Assembly (NCBI GenBank): GCA_015523645.1
Contig: WAJY01000077.1
Location: 1-7,599 of the forward strand
DNA: 7,599 nt
DNA from: Geoglobus sp.
Lineage (GTDB): Archaea > Halobacteriota > Archaeoglobi > Archaeoglobales > Archaeoglobaceae
Direction: 5' to 3'
The notes beneath the pieces were generated by a model. The model ran no database searches. It saw only the letters and a list, made by a program, of their open reading frames with translations, and was not told the DNA's origin. Positions 5,750 to 7,599 of the stretch are shown piece by piece. The translations under genes and the position numbers were made by a program. Each line of letters opens with the position of its first letter. Position 1 is the stretch's first letter.

Positions 5750-6885
5750 GAAATGCTTGGAATGGGGATCGGTATAGGGTTCTTGTGGTTGGAGCTGGTC
5801 CTTCAGGTTCTCTGATAGCTTTAAATCTCCATGAAAAGGCTGAAGTAACAATTGTTGAGTCAAAAAGCTCTGTCGGTTTTCCTGTGAGGTGTGCCGGGCT
5901 TGTCAGCAGGGACTGCTACAACGCATTTCAGAATTACTGCAATGCGAGAAAGTCCAAGCTTAATGAAGTCAGAGGAGCGTTTTTTTTCTCTCCATCAGGA
6001 AGGTATTTGGAAGTTAAGGGAAAGTCGGATGCTGTTGTGCTGGAGAGAAAGATTTTAGACAGACTTCTTCTTGAAGAGGCAAGCAAAAATGCAGAGGTAA
6101 GGATTAGAACCAGCTTTCTTGATTTTCATGGAGAAAAGGTTTTGATGAGGGGTTCCAGTGGCATGTATACTGAAAGGTATCACTTCATAATAGGCTCAGA
6201 TGGAGTTGAAAGCAGGGTTGCAAAAATCTTTGGATTCGAAAGACCAGAGTTGTTTTTGGCAATTCAATACACAATGGAAATAGAGGTGATTGATGAAAGA
6301 ATGGTCGAGCTTTATTTTGGAAAAAGTTATTCAGACGGGTTCTTCGCTTATATCATTCCAATCGATGACATGACTGCAAGGGTTGGTGTTTTGAGTAGAA
6401 AGATGCCATTCATGTATCTCAAGAGACTCCTGGAAAAGCACCCATCTGTCTCGAGAAGAAAGAGAAGGAGCATAATTGAAGTGAATCTTGGAGCCGTTCC
6501 AATGGGACTGGTGGATTTTGTAAAGGGAAATGTAGCATTGGTTGGAGATTCTGCAGGGATGGTTAAACCCTATACCGGAGGAGGGCTTTACTACCTTTTA
6601 AAAGCATCTGAGATTCTTTCAAAAGAGTTTCCCAATCTCCAGAACTTCAAAAAAAGCTATTTAAAGGAGATGGGAAAAGAATACAGAGCTGGAGAGAAAA
6701 TTAGAAGACTTTACGAAATTCTTGATGATGAAGACTATGATTTCCTCATAGATATTGCCTCAAACCTCAATTTTTCAGAGGTTCACATGGACAAGCCTTC
6801 TACCGCATTCAAGCTTTTACCTGCATTTTTGAAAATGCTGAAGAATTTCAGGATCACAAAGAAGATCGTGAGAGCTCTGCTTTGA
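5746..6885 (+). CDS. Geranylgeranyl-reductase-family FAD oxidoreductase
   Basis: This family saturates isoprenoid double bonds, for example in archaeal membrane lipids or in menaquinone tails. The 379-residue protein starts with a Rossmann FAD fold: GAGPSG (16-21) and the ribose-binding E38 in VES. Next comes the family hallmark PVRCAG, whose C49 corresponds to the conserved Cys near the flavin. GDSAGMVKPYTGGG (from G267) is the second FAD motif and is typical of the family. The substrate-pocket motif YxWxFP is strongly altered, to F200-A-Y-I-I-P205. There is no clear membrane helix, though family members associate with the membrane surface. GTG 5746 overlaps the flavodiiron stop (GTGA), with GGAGG (5737-5741) four bases upstream; no better in-frame start precedes the FAD loop. 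Archaeoglobales carry several paralogues, so this need not be the main digeranylgeranylglycerophospholipid reductase. The family is sure; the substrate is not. Confidence 0.85.
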   Translation: MRNAWNGDRYRVLVVGAGPSGSLIALNLHEKAEVTIVESKSSVGFPVRCAGLVSRDCYNAFQNYCNARKSKLNEVRGAFFFSPSGRYLEVKGKSDAVVLERKILDRLLLEEASKNAEVRIRTSFLDFHGEKVLMRGSSGMYTERYHFIIGSDGVESRVAKIFGFERPELFLAIQYTMEIEVIDERMVELYFGKSYSDGFFAYIIPIDDMTARVGVLSRKMPFMYLKRLLEKHPSVSRRKRRSIIEVNLGAVPMGLVDFVKGNVALVGDSAGMVKPYTGGGLYYLLKASEILSKEFPNLQNFKKSYLKEMGKEYRAGEKIRRLYEILDDEDYDFLIDIASNLNFSEVHMDKPSTAFKLLPAFLKMLKNFRITKKIVRALL

Positions 6886-6934
6886 GAAAAAAGAAAAATG
6901 TTTTAATCACAATTCTCCAGTCCATTCTGGTGAT
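6886..6934 (+). promoter_or_regulatory. Probable promoter and Shine-Dalgarno of mtd
   Basis: In the 53-bp gap a purine run (6886-6897) is followed by the TATA-like ATGTTTTAAT (6898-6907), centred about 35 bp before the mtd ATG. This is nearly the same geometry as the promoter before the superoxide reductase. GGTGAT (6929-6934) is the ribosome-binding site, four bases before the ATG. This suggests that mtd begins its own transcript. The box is a weak match, so read-through from upstream remains possible. Confidence 0.42.
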
Positions 6935-6938
6935 AGAG

Positions 6939-7599
6939 ATGGTGAAAGTTGGAGTTCTTAAGATGGGTGCAATTGGTACAGCTCTTCTCCTGGAATATCT
7001 TCTGGACGAAAGGGCTGACAGAGGAGATATAGAAGTGAGAGTTGTGACAAGTGGTGCCAAAATGCAGCCTGAAGAGGCTGTTGTTGCTGAAAAGCTAAAG
7101 GAATTTGATCCAGACTTGATTGTTGTTGTCTCACCAAACGCAACACTTCCAGGACCAAAAAAAGCAAGAGAAGCCTTTGAGGGGAAGCCAGTTATAATTA
7201 TAAGCGACGCTCCAGCGAAAAAATCAAAGGAGGAGTTTGAAGAGAAGGGGTTTGGCTACATACTTGTAAATGCAGACTCGATGATTGGAGCGAGAAGGGA
7301 ATTTCTCGATCCAACCGAGATGGCAATCTTCAATGCCGATGTGCTAAAGGTTTTGTCAGCTACTGGCGCGTTCAGAATAGTTCAGGAGAAACTCGACAGG
7401 GTAATAGAACAGATAAAGAAAGGGGAGAAGCCAGAATTGCCCAAGGTTGTCATAACCGCTCAAAGAGCTGTAAATGCCGGTAACTTCCAGAATCCGTATG
7501 CAAAGGCTAAGGCAATGGCTGCATACTTCATCGCAGAAAAAGTTGCAGATGTTGATGTAAGGGGATGCTTCATTGAAAAGGATCCAGAAAAATACATAC
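6939..7599 (+). CDS. mtd: F420-dependent methylene-H4MPT dehydrogenase, 3'-truncated by the window edge
   Basis: It catalyses reversible hydride transfer between methylene-tetrahydromethanopterin and coenzyme F420 in the cytoplasm, a step of the archaeal C1 pathway. In sulfate-reducing Archaeoglobus it runs in the oxidative direction; in methanogens it runs in the reductive one. The 220 complete codons cover about four-fifths of the usual length (roughly 275 residues), and the frame is open to the end. Family features are the N-terminal VGVLKMGAIGT strand-loop, LLDERADRGDIEVRV, SGAKMQPEE, SPNATLPGPKKARE (from S65), SDAPAKKSK, ADSMIGARREFLDPTEM, and the late TAQRAVNAGNFQNPYAKAKA (from T173). 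ATG 6939 is supported by GGTGAT upstream. It stands apart from the oxygen-defence operon by 53 bp with a probable promoter. F420H2 made here could serve F420-dependent oxidases, but no direct link is visible. No damage is seen. Confidence 0.96.
   Translation, partial: MVKVGVLKMGAIGTALLLEYLLDERADRGDIEVRVVTSGAKMQPEEAVVAEKLKEFDPDLIVVVSPNATLPGPKKAREAFEGKPVIIISDAPAKKSKEEFEEKGFGYILVNADSMIGARREFLDPTEMAIFNADVLKVLSATGAFRIVQEKLDRVIEQIKKGEKPELPKVVITAQRAVNAGNFQNPYAKAKAMAAYFIAEKVADVDVRGCFIEKDPEKYI

Noticed and set aside
5465..5863. - strand frame spanning the flavodiiron/reductase junction
   Set aside because: It lies opposite conserved flavodoxin and FAD motifs, has no ribosome-binding site that I can see, and matches no family.
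6917..6930. CCAG/CTGG inverted repeat next to the mtd ribosome-binding site
   Set aside because: Only four pairs with a six-base loop; such a repeat is expected by chance and would be unstable.
1..7599. Search for CRISPR arrays, insertion sequences, tRNA or attachment sites, and defence systems
   Set aside because: I saw no regularly spaced repeats, terminal repeats, transposase motifs or tRNA-like cloverleaf sequences; the window is nearly all housekeeping and redox genes.

Overview
The window comes from a euryarchaeon, most likely one of the Archaeoglobales (Archaeoglobus, Ferroglobus or Geoglobus). Three things point there. It has a coenzyme-F420-dependent methylene-tetrahydromethanopterin dehydrogenase (mtd). 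It has an alanine dehydrogenase of the mu-crystallin/ornithine cyclodeaminase type that closely resembles the characterised Archaeoglobus fulgidus enzyme as I remember it. It also has a bacterial-type gyrA together with a one-iron superoxide reductase, an archaeal Dph6 and a geranylgeranyl-reductase-family flavoprotein. Starts are preceded by archaeal-style GGTGAT or GAGGTG Shine-Dalgarno sequences, and AT-rich TATA-like boxes lie about 35 bp before two of the starts. Gene density is very high. All recognised genes are on the + strand, and I see no tRNA, rRNA, mobile element or CRISPR array. The genus is inference, not proof.

Left block (1-3912): the 3' four-fifths of gyrA, a small cupin, alanine dehydrogenase (ala) and a Dph6-type ATP-pyrophosphatase. 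These form one tightly packed run: ATGA overlaps join gyrA to the cupin and ala to dph6, and only 15 bp separate the cupin from ala. The left promoter lies outside the window.

Middle block (3913-6885): a 76-bp gap carries a TATA-like promoter inside a perfect 9-bp inverted repeat. It precedes a superoxide reductase, a rubredoxin that starts at the very next base, a flavodiiron protein 30 bp further on, and a geranylgeranyl-reductase-like FAD enzyme joined to the flavodiiron gene by a GTGA overlap. The first three form a recognisable oxygen/superoxide defence set: rubredoxin can carry electrons both to superoxide reductase (O2- to H2O2) and to the flavodiiron protein (O2 to water, or NO to N2O). 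The fourth gene normally saturates isoprenoid chains of lipids or quinones, so its coupling here is unexpected.

Right block (6886-7599): a short gap with a second TATA-like element, then the first 220 codons of mtd, a C1-pathway enzyme, cut off by the window end.

Most of the region is conventional. The points most worth a second look are the palindrome over the superoxide reductase promoter, the Lys at the usual Glu ligand position of that enzyme, and the divergent motifs of the reductase-like flavoprotein coupled to the flavodiiron gene.
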